Source: Clostridia bacterium DTU080
GTDB taxonomy: Bacteria > Bacillota > Limnochordia > DTU080
Reading direction: 5' to 3'
Length of the DNA: 10,384 bases
NCBI GenBank assembly: GCA_001513395.1
Contig: LFTP01000171.1
Coordinates: 1-10,384 of the forward strand
Part shown: one piece after another, positions 1-6,401 of the stretch
Layout: the number at the start of each line of letters is the position of its first letter
Numbering within the stretch: the first letter of the stretch is position 1
Notes under the pieces: generated by a model
What the model was told of the DNA's origin: nothing
Database searches by the model: none
The model's input: the letters and a program-made list of their open reading frames with translations, nothing else
Position numbers and translations under genes: made by a program

Positions 1-8
1 TAAACACA

Positions 9-692
9 GTGGCGGATTTTCTTCAGGGTATGTTCAACCCCATGACGCGTTCACTCATCATCCAGGGATTGAAGGAGACCCTGTACATGGTCGGGCTCTC
101 CCTCGTACTCTCCGAGCTCATCGGGATTCCGCTGGGGATCACTCTTGTGATCACCAGACCGAATCACTTGTGGCCCTGCCGTTTGCTCAACCAACTGTTG
201 GGAACGATCGTCAACATCGGACGATCCATTCCTTTTATCATCTTGCTCGTGGCGATCATACCGTTTACGCGGCGCATAGTGGGCACGTCGATCGGTACGG
301 CGGCAGCCATGGTCCCGCTGACGGTGGCGGCCATCCCGTTCGTGGCCAGGTTGGTCGAATCGTCCTTACTGGAAGTGGATGACGGGGTAATAGAGGCTGC
401 TCAAGCCATGGGAGCTTCAAAATGGCAGATCATCTGGAAAGTGCTTCTCCCCGAGGCTCTGCCTTCACTCATGCTGGGGGCCACTATCACCGCCATCAAC
501 CTTATCGGATACTCAGCCATGGCAGGGGCGGTAGGCGGCGGGGGCCTTGGTGATCTGGCCGTTCGCTACGGCTACCATCGCTTCCGCGCCGATATCATGT
601 TGGCCACGGTCTTGGTTCTTGTCGTCCTGGTCCAGGTTCTGCAGGCTGTCGGCAACAAGCTGGCCAGCAGGCTGGATCACCGCTCGAGATAA
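9..692 (+). CDS. metI: Methionine ABC transporter permease MetI
   Basis: Membrane permease of the methionine importer MetNIQ, which takes up D- and L-methionine using ATP hydrolysed by MetN. The 227-residue product is the usual size for MetI and has about five hydrophobic segments (roughly residues 20-50, 63-87, 95-117, 150-175 and 195-214). The cytoplasmic coupling loop with the EAA motif is at about 129-150 (EAAQAMGAS, then a conserved LPEALP). The family hallmark GGGGLGDLAVRYGY follows at 176-189. The start is GTG at position 9. Its ribosome site would lie off the left edge, so an earlier start cannot be excluded. metQ follows after 35 bases, which supports the assignment over other small permeases. 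metN is expected just upstream but is not in the window. Confidence 0.93.
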   Translation: MADFLQGMFNPMTRSLIIQGLKETLYMVGLSLVLSELIGIPLGITLVITRPNHLWPCRLLNQLLGTIVNIGRSIPFIILLVAIIPFTRRIVGTSIGTAAAMVPLTVAAIPFVARLVESSLLEVDDGVIEAAQAMGASKWQIIWKVLLPEALPSLMLGATITAINLIGYSAMAGAVGGGGLGDLAVRYGYHRFRADIMLATVLVLVVLVQVLQAVGNKLASRLDHRSR

Positions 693-727
693 CGACTATC
701 TGAGGCATCTGAAAGGAGAGTACAAGC

Positions 728-1543
728 ATGCAATTAAATCGTATTGTCGCTCGTCGTCACCACCTCATTTTGACGGTATTGTGCCTTCTCGTCTTAGGCG
801 TAAGCGTACTTGCCGGGGCAGCGGGGCGAGTGCTCAAAGTCGGAGCCACTCCCGTACCGCATGCTGAGATTCTGAACGTAGTCAAGCCGATCCTGGCCAA
901 AGAGGGTATAGAGCTTCAGATTATCGAGTTCACAGACTATGTGCGTCCCAATCTGGCTCTGGCCGACCGCGAACTGGATGCCAACTTCTTCCAACACATA
1001 CCCTACCTGGAGACCTTTTCCTCGGAGCGGCGACTGAATCTGACGTGGGTAGCAAAAGTCCACATAGAACCCATGGGGGTCTACTCCCACAAGGTAAAGG
1101 ATCTCAAGAGCCTCAAGAACGGTGCCGTGATCGGCATTCCCAACGATCCGACAAACGGCGGCCGCGCTCTTTTGCTCATCGAGAAAGCCGGTCTGATCAC
1201 GCTGAAACCGGGCGTAGGCTTGACCGCTACAATCTTTGACATAGCTGACAATCCTAAGAAACTGAGATTCCAGGAGTTGGAGGCGGCTCAGTTGCCTCGG
1301 GCTCTTCCGGATCTGGACGCAGCGGTAATCAACACCAACTTCGCTCTTGAGGCTAAGTTGGATCCGCTGAAAGATGCCATCTTCATCGAAGGGTCTGACT
1401 CACCCTATGCGAACGTTCTAGCTGTGAGAAGTGCCGACAAAAACAACGCTGACATTGCCAAACTGGCGAAAGCCCTTCAGTCCTCTGCGGTGAGAGATTT
1501 CATTCGCACCCGGTACCAGGGTGCCGTAGTTCCGGCTTTTTGA
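728..1543 (+). CDS. metQ: Methionine-binding protein MetQ (NLPA family), lipobox Cys missing
   Basis: Extracytoplasmic substrate-binding protein that hands methionine to MetI/MetN. It has 271 residues, normal for the NLPA family. A basic start (RIVARRHH) is followed by a hydrophobic stretch (about 13-30) and then the mature domain beginning LKVGATPVPHAEIL. Family signatures visible are FTDYVRPNLAL, LDANFFQHIPYL, IPNDPTNGGRALLL and YANVLAVR. The start ATG follows AAAGGAGAG (712-720) at 7 bases. The oddity is the signal end: it reads LAGA where a lipoprotein would have LAGC. The only cysteine nearby is residue 19 inside the hydrophobic core, so this looks like a secreted soluble protein, not a lipoprotein. 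It is cotranscribed with metI. Family assignment is firm; the exact amino acid bound is inferred from the family. Confidence 0.93.
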   Translation: MQLNRIVARRHHLILTVLCLLVLGVSVLAGAAGRVLKVGATPVPHAEILNVVKPILAKEGIELQIIEFTDYVRPNLALADRELDANFFQHIPYLETFSSERRLNLTWVAKVHIEPMGVYSHKVKDLKSLKNGAVIGIPNDPTNGGRALLLIEKAGLITLKPGVGLTATIFDIADNPKKLRFQELEAAQLPRALPDLDAAVINTNFALEAKLDPLKDAIFIEGSDSPYANVLAVRSADKNNADIAKLAKALQSSAVRDFIRTRYQGAVVPAF

Positions 1544-1568
1544 GTTCGTGGAACATCAAAACAGCATC

Positions 1569-1605
1569 GTCCCCCGGTGTCTGCTCCCGGGGGACTTCTC
1601 TTTGT
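1569..1605 (+). terminator. Intrinsic terminator of the met operon
   Basis: A perfect 9-bp stem, GTCCCCCGG (1569-1577) with CCGGGGGAC (1587-1595), encloses a 9-base loop and is followed by the T-rich TTCTCTTTG. It starts 25 bases after the metQ stop and just before the trxA promoter, so it separates the two units. The tail is interrupted by C residues, so termination may be incomplete. Confidence 0.8.
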
Positions 1606-1610
1606 ATCAG

Positions 1611-1640
1611 TTGACGTCCCATATGGGAAGGGGCTAGAAT
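1611..1640 (+). promoter_or_regulatory. Sigma-A-type promoter of trxA
   Basis: A -35 box TTGACG (1611-1616) and a -10 box TAGAAT (1635-1640) are separated by 18 bases. Each matches the vegetative consensus at five of six positions. Transcription would begin near 1647, giving a short leader with the ribosome site at 1663-1671. The position directly after the met terminator supports an independent thioredoxin unit. Confidence 0.75.
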
Positions 1641-1680
1641 AACGAAGCACCGCTTTGACACGAAAGGAGGTAGCGACTCG

Positions 1681-1998
1681 ATGCAGGCAGTAACCGATGC
1701 TGCTTTCCAGGAAGTTGTGTTGGAATCCAATAAACCTGTGCTCGTTGACTTCTGGGCACCGTGGTGCGGTCCGTGCCGCCAGTTGGCTCCTATCTTGGAC
1801 GCCGTGGCTGCTCAACTGGGCGACAGGGTTTCCGTCGTCAAGCTCAACACCGATGAAAACCCCGCATCTGCAGCCAAGTATGGCGTTATGAGTATCCCGA
1901 CACTGATCCTCTTCAAAGAGGGCAAAGAGATAGCACGTTCAGTGGGGGTACGTTCGCAAGCTGATTTGATGGAGTGGGTTAACGATAGCATAGATTAG
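1681..1998 (+). CDS. trxA: Thioredoxin
   Basis: Small cytoplasmic dithiol-disulfide oxidoreductase that reduces protein disulfides and is itself recycled by thioredoxin reductase. The 105-residue product is the standard length. The active site WCGPC has cysteines at 29 and 32, inside VDFWAPWCGPC. The cis-proline is Pro73 in SIPTLILF, and the buried acidic residue is Asp23. The ATG is preceded by the near-perfect ribosome site AAAGGAGGT (1663-1671) at 9 bases, predicting high expression. It has its own promoter and appears to be a single-gene unit, since no gene follows for 440 bases. Confidence 0.97.
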   Translation: MQAVTDAAFQEVVLESNKPVLVDFWAPWCGPCRQLAPILDAVAAQLGDRVSVVKLNTDENPASAAKYGVMSIPTLILFKEGKEIARSVGVRSQADLMEWVNDSID

Positions 1999-2009
1999 AC
2001 GACTGACTT

Positions 2010-2036
2010 GATCGATCCGGACCTGGTCCGTCGATC
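2010..2036 (+). repeat. Strong hairpin downstream of trxA
   Basis: GATCGA pairs with TCGATC and CGGAC pairs with GTCCG across a three-base CTG loop, with a two-base bulge (TC) on the left arm. It starts 11 bases after the trxA stop. There is no T run after it, so it is not a classic intrinsic terminator. It could protect the 3' end of the trxA message or be the first helix of the structured region that follows. Confidence 0.5.
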
Positions 2037-2088
2037 ACCTGCGGCGCAACACACCCACTCAACAGACCAACAAATGTAAACGGGATCG

Positions 2089-2360
2089 CGGGGTGCTTTG
2101 GTGACCCCGGGTTCTGAAGTCTCTCTCGAGAATAGCACCGAGAGAGATTCTGTGGCGCCGCAAGGCATGGAACATACAACTCGAGTGCGAGATGTAGGCA
2201 GGGGTGTTCCAACACACTCCTGCAACCGCTCACTCAGCGTCAACTGCCTGAACAACTCTATTGCCGCCGATCGTCTGACGCTTGAGCGCTGTCATCATCG
2301 CCGAAGCGTTCCGGTAGGGGCGCACATCTCAAGATCCGACGGCGGCGTCGGATCTTTTAT
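2089..2360 (+). ncRNA. Candidate structured RNA or leader of unknown family
   Basis: This gene-free stretch between trxA and the secreted protein gene contains a run of potential helices: CGGGGT/ACCCCG (2089-2109); a stem of about 11 bp closed by CTCTCTCG/CGAGAGAG (2118-2149); GCC-GCAA-GGC with a GNRA-type loop (2157-2166); ACAT plus CTCG with CGAG plus ATGT (2172-2195); a 10-bp stem GCAGGGGTGT/ACACTCCTGC (2198-2223); and GCTCA plus AGCGTCA with TGACGCT plus TGAGC (2228-2287). The run ends in an intrinsic terminator at 2331-2360. I do not recognise SRP RNA, 6S RNA, tmRNA, RNase P, T-box or common riboswitch motifs. No convincing promoter is seen, so it may be part of the trxA transcript or a leader for the next gene. 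The call rests on visible pairing only; conservation is untested. Confidence 0.4.
2331..2360 (+). terminator. Intrinsic terminator ending the structured intergenic region
   Basis: A perfect 11-bp stem AAGATCCGACG/CGTCGGATCTT with loop GCGG runs straight into TTTTAT. The T tail is only on the plus strand, so it stops rightward transcription. It lies about 80 bases before the GTG of the secreted protein gene. GGCGGC (2341-2346) in the stem top could instead pair with GCCGCC (2263-2268) upstream, so an attenuator is possible. Confidence 0.82.
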
Positions 2361-2438
2361 CATGCTGTGCCGCCTAAAGGCTCATGGTAACAGCAGAGCC
2401 TAGAATTCAGCTTAGATAAAAATTGGAGGGCGAAGGGC

Positions 2439-3383
2439 GTGCTTGTATGTTGTCGTTCACTCCGATCCGTTGCGGTATTCTTCTTGGCTTTTCTCCTTTC
2501 CGTCGGGGCCGGAGCTCAAAAAAACCTCGTAGCGGATGGGAGTTTCGAGATCAGTGCCCGAAACCCTCAAGGTGGTCCCTGGATTGCCCGTGGGGAAGGG
2601 GCCGGTTTCGCAAAAGGCGCCGGACGGGTTACTCATGACCAAGGCGACACAAACTACGCCGCACGCCTTGTTCCGTGGATCGATTTCTCCTCTGAATGGA
2701 TACAGGCCGTTTTGGCCCTAAAAGCCGGAACAGAATACATCCTTTCCGCCTGGGTCCGTCCGGAGGGCGATGCTCCGGCCCAAGCCTCTATAGGCGTCCG
2801 CATGCAAAACAGCTATCCCCGGATCTACCGAGGCTTGTCAGGCGAAGGATGGGAGCGGATCGAGTTAGCGTTTACCGCAGAGGAAGGGTGGGCTCAGATC
2901 GTGCTCAGTTCCGGCGCCGGCGCCACAGTCTACTGGGATGATGTGACTCTGTATGAAAGCATCACTGTCACGGAACAGTTGGCCAGGCAATGGGAATCTC
3001 GGCTGAAACAAAAAGAGCGGCCGCTGTATACCGGATTGGTTATTGACGCCCGAGGTACGGGTTTGGAACGCGGCATGAGTCCCAAGATCTATGACACCTC
3101 CGGTCGTCTGGTCTTTGCGGGGGAGAACTTCTCCCACGATCAACTCATTCGAAAAGGCATCGTGGCCTACGTACGTTCTTTGGAAGAGGCAACGACACAT
3201 CCCCGGATCGCAGTGAGCCCGGACTATCCCATGCGCCTGCCGCTGGTCGTGGATGCCCAGCGCGCTGTAGGCTTGCCGCCGACAGCGGTCGTCGTGGGAG
3301 AAGTAGACGGCAAACGCATCCGTCAAGCTACTGACCAATACGACTTCCTGGGCCGTTTTGCCATAATCTTCGTCATCGATTGA
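2439..3383 (+). CDS. Secreted two-domain protein, carbohydrate-binding-like N-terminus
   Basis: Function unknown. The 314-residue product starts with a signal peptide (hydrophobic 11-24, likely cleavage after AGA at 24-26). Residues 28-175 resemble the CBM4/9-type jelly roll: it opens NLVADGSFE, has aromatic residues (Trp48, Trp80, Trp105, Trp138) and closes with YWDDVTLYES, the typical end of that fold. A short charged linker (about 178-195) leads to a second domain, 196-314, starting YTGLVIDARGTGL, with SPKIYDTSGRLVFAG and ending FAIIFVID. From memory this resembles a domain found alone or in lipoproteins of Firmicutes and Proteobacteria (LPP20/FlgP-like), but I am not sure. No catalytic motif is evident. 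Start is GTG with GGAGGG (2425-2430) 8 bases upstream. A HAD gene follows after 24 bases, possibly cotranscribed. Confidence 0.72.
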   Translation: MLVCCRSLRSVAVFFLAFLLSVGAGAQKNLVADGSFEISARNPQGGPWIARGEGAGFAKGAGRVTHDQGDTNYAARLVPWIDFSSEWIQAVLALKAGTEYILSAWVRPEGDAPAQASIGVRMQNSYPRIYRGLSGEGWERIELAFTAEEGWAQIVLSSGAGATVYWDDVTLYESITVTEQLARQWESRLKQKERPLYTGLVIDARGTGLERGMSPKIYDTSGRLVFAGENFSHDQLIRKGIVAYVRSLEEATTHPRIAVSPDYPMRLPLVVDAQRAVGLPPTAVVVGEVDGKRIRQATDQYDFLGRFAIIFVID

Positions 3384-3407
3384 ACATGCCGCGTGGGAGG
3401 TCCGATC

Positions 3408-4121
3408 ATGCAACGCTTTGCCTTCGTTGACTGGGATGACACCTTAAAAGTGACGAATGCCCTGTATGACGCGGCGAGTCAGGAGAATGCACGAAAGATC
3501 ATGGCCTATTTTTCACCGGCAAAACTGAACGTGCGGGCTTTACAAAGAAGGGCACACGCCATCGACTTGGCTAAGACCCACGCCGCCGGATTAAGGCCGG
3601 ACAACTACCCCGAAGCATGGGCGGAGTTGTTCTACGAGTTGGCTGAAGAGCATGGGAAACGAGCTTGTCCGCACATCGCGGCTTCATTGTACCGACGCGC
3701 CGCCGAAGTGGTCCACTTGCCTCAGCCTGATTATCCCGGCGCCCGGGATCTGTTGCTCACCTTGCGCAAGAATGGGTGGGAAGTGACCATCTGGACTTCA
3801 GGCGATGAGTCCGTGCAGAAAGCAAAAGTGAAACGCTCCGGATACGAAACACTCATCGACAGATTGTGTGTGGCTCCGGAAAAAAACGTGGATTCCTTGC
3901 TTCAGGCCCTTGAAGACAGAGATCCCTCGCGGGTCTGCGTGATCGGCAACAGCCCACGGGCTGACATTGCACCCGCACTGGCCGTTGGTGCTTGGGCCTT
4001 CCACGTGCAGCATTCCACATGGGAATACGATGAAGCCCCGCTTGATGTGGAGCATCCCCGATATGTACCGGTAGACTCTCTCAAAGAAGTCCCGGCGAAA
4101 CTGGCTCTCATCGTCTCATGA
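3408..4121 (+). CDS. HAD-superfamily hydrolase, likely phosphatase
   Basis: Probable cytoplasmic Mg-dependent phosphatase; the substrate is unknown. The 237-residue product carries the four HAD motifs: DWDDT at 8-12 (nucleophile Asp8, acid Asp10), TSG at 130-132, Lys159 in APEKN, and GNSPRADI at 180-187 (Asp186 for metal). A helical cap lies between motif I and about residue 105. The motif IV form GNSPRAD and the fragment IWTSGDESVQ resemble the phosphoglycolate-phosphatase-like group. ATG at 3408 is chosen over the in-frame GTG at 3393 because GGGAGG (3395-3400) sits 7 bases before the ATG. It is 24 bases after the secreted protein gene, so it is probably in the same transcript. Its stop overlaps the queG stop on the other strand. 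Confidence 0.82.
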   Translation: MQRFAFVDWDDTLKVTNALYDAASQENARKIMAYFSPAKLNVRALQRRAHAIDLAKTHAAGLRPDNYPEAWAELFYELAEEHGKRACPHIAASLYRRAAEVVHLPQPDYPGARDLLLTLRKNGWEVTIWTSGDESVQKAKVKRSGYETLIDRLCVAPEKNVDSLLQALEDRDPSRVCVIGNSPRADIAPALAVGAWAFHVQHSTWEYDEAPLDVEHPRYVPVDSLKEVPAKLALIVS

Positions 4122-5231
4122 ACTGCCATCCAGGACGCGATCTATTGTCTCCAGCACCATCGGTGTACCCTCGGTTTTCCGAGCCCGGTCCAATATTTGC
4201 CTGGCGTGCGGACCACCGATCTCACCAATGGCCCAAGCACACATCTCCCGTACAACCGGGCTGCCGTGACCGTGCAGCCCCTCGGTCAAAGCCTCCAATG
4301 CACAAGGATCGCCCAGGTTGCCTAGCGCCAACGCCGCATTGCGCCGAAGTGTCGTTTTGCCTCGCCAGGCCAGGGTACTGCCACCGAAAAGGCGCCGAAA
4401 CTCTGATTTCGATAAGGTCAAAAGGTGAATCAGATCTACTTCAGCCGCCACCGCGACCGGCCACTTAAAGCGTCCCGCAACCGCTTTAAGGTTCCAGGGA
4501 CAGACTTCCTGACAGGTATCACATCCCCAGAGGCGATGACCAACTGCCTTACGGAATGAAAGGGGAATATACCCGGGCATCTGAGTGACAGCTGACAGAC
4601 AGCGTGTGGCATCCACCTGATACGGGCGGAGGAGAGCTCCCGTGGGGCAGTTTTCCTGACAGCGTTGACATTTTCCGCAATCCGGATGGGAGCCGGGTTC
4701 ATCTGCAGGGAGAGCCAGATCCGCTATGATCTCACCCAATACGATCCAAGAGCCCAGGTCGGGCACATACAGCATGTTGTTCTTGCCAAACCAACCAAGG
4801 CCGGCTCTTCGGGCCGCGGCACGCTCCAACAAAGGGCCGCTGTCCACGCAAATGCGATAGTCAAAAGGTCTTTCTACCTTCTCTTGCAAGAACCCCACGA
4901 GAAGGGTCAGCTTTTTCGAGACCACCGCGTGATAGTCGGCCACACGGGCAAAACGAGCCACACTCCCGTAGAGTCCGTCGGTTGTAGGTGTGAGTTCCTC
5001 AGCAAGCAAGTAGGACATAGCCACACTGATAATGGACCGAGCGTTCTCCAGGATACGATTTGGATGACAGCGCACAGAGATATCCCGCGGAGCAAGAGAC
5101 GGATACTTGTTCGCTGCGATCAACTCTCTCAAGAATGCCTCTTCTTCAACAAAGGGCAGCGCCTCCGTGACACGCAGATAATCGATGCCGATGCTGTATG
5201 CGTAATTCCTGAGTTCGTCCAGCAGTCTCAC
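4116..5231 (-). CDS. queG: Epoxyqueuosine reductase QueG
   Basis: Cobalamin- and iron-sulfur-dependent enzyme for the last step of queuosine synthesis, reducing epoxyqueuosine to queuosine in the anticodon loop of tRNAs for Asp, Asn, His and Tyr. The 371 residues include a catalytic acid in VDSGPLLER (Asp130), then GLGWFGKNNML. Eight cysteines can hold two 4Fe-4S clusters: CGKCQRCQENCP (185, 188, 191, 195), Cys211, and CDTCQEVCP (237, 240, 244). The C-terminal 80 residues (TTLRRNAALALGNLGD, then REMCAWAIGEIGG) are HEAT-like repeats, as in full-length QueG. The start is GTG at 5231, with GGGAG about 12 bases upstream on the minus strand. No other queuosine gene is in the window. The 3' end overlaps the HAD gene by 6 bases. 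Confidence 0.95.
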   Translation of the reverse strand: MRLLDELRNYAYSIGIDYLRVTEALPFVEEEAFLRELIAANKYPSLAPRDISVRCHPNRILENARSIISVAMSYLLAEELTPTTDGLYGSVARFARVADYHAVVSKKLTLLVGFLQEKVERPFDYRICVDSGPLLERAAARRAGLGWFGKNNMLYVPDLGSWIVLGEIIADLALPADEPGSHPDCGKCQRCQENCPTGALLRPYQVDATRCLSAVTQMPGYIPLSFRKAVGHRLWGCDTCQEVCPWNLKAVAGRFKWPVAVAAEVDLIHLLTLSKSEFRRLFGGSTLAWRGKTTLRRNAALALGNLGDPCALEALTEGLHGHGSPVVREMCAWAIGEIGGPHARQILDRARKTEGTPMVLETIDRVLDGSS

Positions 5232-5260
5232 CTTGTCTTCTCTCCCGTCAGTTTGCCTGG

Positions 5261-5290
5261 ATTATACCGAAGAACGCATGAACGAGCCAA
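5261..5290 (-). promoter_or_regulatory. Sigma-A-type promoter of queG
   Basis: On the minus strand a perfect -10 box TATAAT (plus-strand 5261-5266) is preceded by TTGGCT (5285-5290) with an 18-base spacer. Transcription would start near 5254, giving a leader of about 23 bases before the GTG of queG. The -35 box is inside the left arm of an inverted repeat (5284-5349), so a regulator or structure could act here. Confidence 0.7.
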
Positions 5291-5349
5291 TCCGGCGCCC
5301 GTAAGTCCAACGTCTTTTTGACGGATTACCCGGCGCAAGTATTTGGCTC
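5284..5349. repeat. Imperfect inverted repeat between queG promoter and tnpB remnant
   Basis: GAGCCAA (5284-5290) is the exact reverse complement of TTGGCTC (5343-5349). Inside these, GGCGC is repeated as its complement GCGCC near the outer part of each arm, GTAA faces TTAC, and GTC faces GAC across a TTTTT centre. The arms are interrupted by short mismatched stretches. It could be a left-end structure of the mobile element, an operator at the queG -35 box, or chance. Confidence 0.45.
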
Positions 5350-5373
5350 AAACGCTCAAACAGTCAGACATGA

Positions 5374-6259
5374 TGCGTTGGAACAATCCGGACAAGCTTC
5401 ACGCCCCACACTGCGAACTCCGTAGTACAGTTGTTCTACGCTGCATTGAAAACCTTGGCGAATACGGCACAAGACAAACCCGTAGGGCAAGCCGCCTCAC
5501 CGCAGACGCGGGTTTTACAAAAGCGGCTTGCTCCCAAGCCGGTCAAACCGGTTTGGATATACTGCGAGCCCTCTACAAAGATGAAACCAATTGGCCAACA
5601 TGTCGCCGTCATTGGCCTGGGCGAGATCCACATGGCTGTCGTCCACGACGGCGAGCAGGCGATTCTCCTGAATGGTCGCCTGCTTCGCGCAAAGCCGCAG
5701 CATCAAAAGGAGTCTAAAACCCATCTGTTTGGCAGACGTGACTGCATGAAGAAAGGATCCCGACGCCGGAAACGGCTGTGGCGGAGGCAGAATCATCGGC
5801 TAGATCCGGAATCAGATTAACGACGTCTTGAATGAGCAAACGACGAAACCGGTCTCCACGCTCCATGACACAGGCGTGCAAGTATTGGTGATAGGTGATT
5901 TACGGGATCTGCATCAGCACGCGGGCCGCGGTGGCGCGGCGAACCGGAGGATTCATCAAATGGTCACAGGTAAAATCCGGCAACTGCTGACGTACAAAGC
6001 CCAAGCACGAGGCATCAATATAGTGCTTAAGGGTGAGAAGTACACGTCTCAAACTCGTCCGGCTTGTAGCGAACGGCACAAGCCAAACGGTGGTGATCAT
6101 GTGTACGAGTGTGGATTCCGTTGCCATCGAGCCGCGGTCGGCTCCCGGAGTATCAGCCAAGAGCATCAGGGTTGCGGCCCGGCAATCGGGGCCATGACGT
6201 CGTCCAAAGGTGAGTGCATATTATTCAGTGTAGCTCGTGAAGGAGCACGGGCTCGATGA
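5374..6259 (+). pseudogene. tnpB (IS605 OrfB) pseudogene, truncated and frameshifted
   Basis: The remains of an RNA-guided nuclease TnpB. The first frame (open 5374-5817) gives a helical piece (NSVVQLFYAALKTL), then AVIGLGEIHMAVVHDG, the relic of RuvC-I where GIDLG is expected, and KKGSRRRKRLWRR. A one-base shift near 5803 moves to the second frame, running from about 5804 to a TGA at 6257-6259. It gives IRNQINDVLN, VLVIGDLRDL (RuvC-II region), LLTYKAQARGINIV, the zinc-ribbon relic TSQTRPACSERHKP and HRAAVGS (RuvC-III region). The catalytic Asp of RuvC-I is Gly (GGC at 5614), that of RuvC-III is Ala (GCC at 6131), and the first zinc Cys is Arg (CGT at 6056). Most of the N-terminal half is missing. 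Identification comes from the preserved TnpB core order; activity is ruled out. Confidence 0.82.
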
Positions 6260-6301
6260 ACAAGAAAGAATCCCACGGCTTCAGCCGTCGGAGAAGGTCA
6301 A
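6260..6301 (+). repeat. Right-end hairpin / omega RNA scaffold relic
   Basis: Just after the tnpB stop, ACGGC (6275-6279) pairs with GCCGT (6284-6288) around TTCA. After a C-C mismatch (6274 and 6289), TCC pairs with GGA. This is the typical CCCACGGCTTCAGCCGTGGGAG right-end stem of tnpB elements with one base changed. In intact elements this RNA is the scaffold of the TnpB guide, and the bases just beyond the end serve as the guide. Here it is a relic, as its nuclease is broken. Confidence 0.65.
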
Positions 6302-6401
6302 GACAACAGTGGATCCTAACCTGACTATCGTGTTAGACTGACAGCGTAGGCCACAGAAACGCTCGAAGCCCATAACATGATTTCCGGGGGAGCTGCAGAT
6401 A

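Larger units (their letters stand above)
5350..6301 (+). mobile_element. Decayed IS200/IS605-type (tnpB-only) element
   Basis: The stretch between queG and the helicase holds a broken tnpB followed by a worn right-end hairpin. The right boundary is proposed after TCAA (6298-6301), the typical right-end cleavage sequence of several IS200/IS605 elements, which lies just after the hairpin. The left boundary is a guess placed after the inverted repeat. No Y1 transposase (TnpA) gene is visible, so it would have been mobilised in trans if it ever moved. The decay of both the protein and the hairpin shows it is old and inactive. Confidence 0.7.

Noticed and set aside
2010..2036. trxA intrinsic terminator
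   Set aside because: The hairpin is strong but no T run follows it, so I call it only a hairpin.
2098..2403. A 101-codon open frame in the trxA-downstream gap
   Set aside because: It runs straight through the perfect terminator at 2331-2360, has no ribosome site and no recognisable composition or motif. The visible RNA helices explain the stretch better.
2401..2418. -10-like boxes TAGAAT and TAGATA before the secreted protein gene
   Set aside because: No acceptable -35 box is found at 16-19 bases upstream of either, and a start from the second would remove the ribosome site.
1999..2438. Assignment of the gap as SRP RNA, 6S RNA, tmRNA, RNase P RNA or T-box leader
   Set aside because: The hallmark sequences of these families (for example the GGAAGG/GCAGC SRP loop, the RNase P GAGGAAAGTC segment, or the T-box GGTGG stretch) were not found.
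4665..5321. A 218-codon plus-strand frame opposite queG
   Set aside because: It is antisense to a clear queG whose cysteine motifs are intact, has no ribosome site, and the product has no recognisable features.
6311..6339. Promoter for the helicase with TGTTAGACT as an extended -10
   Set aside because: The -35 position has no resemblance to TTGACA, so the evidence is too weak to list.
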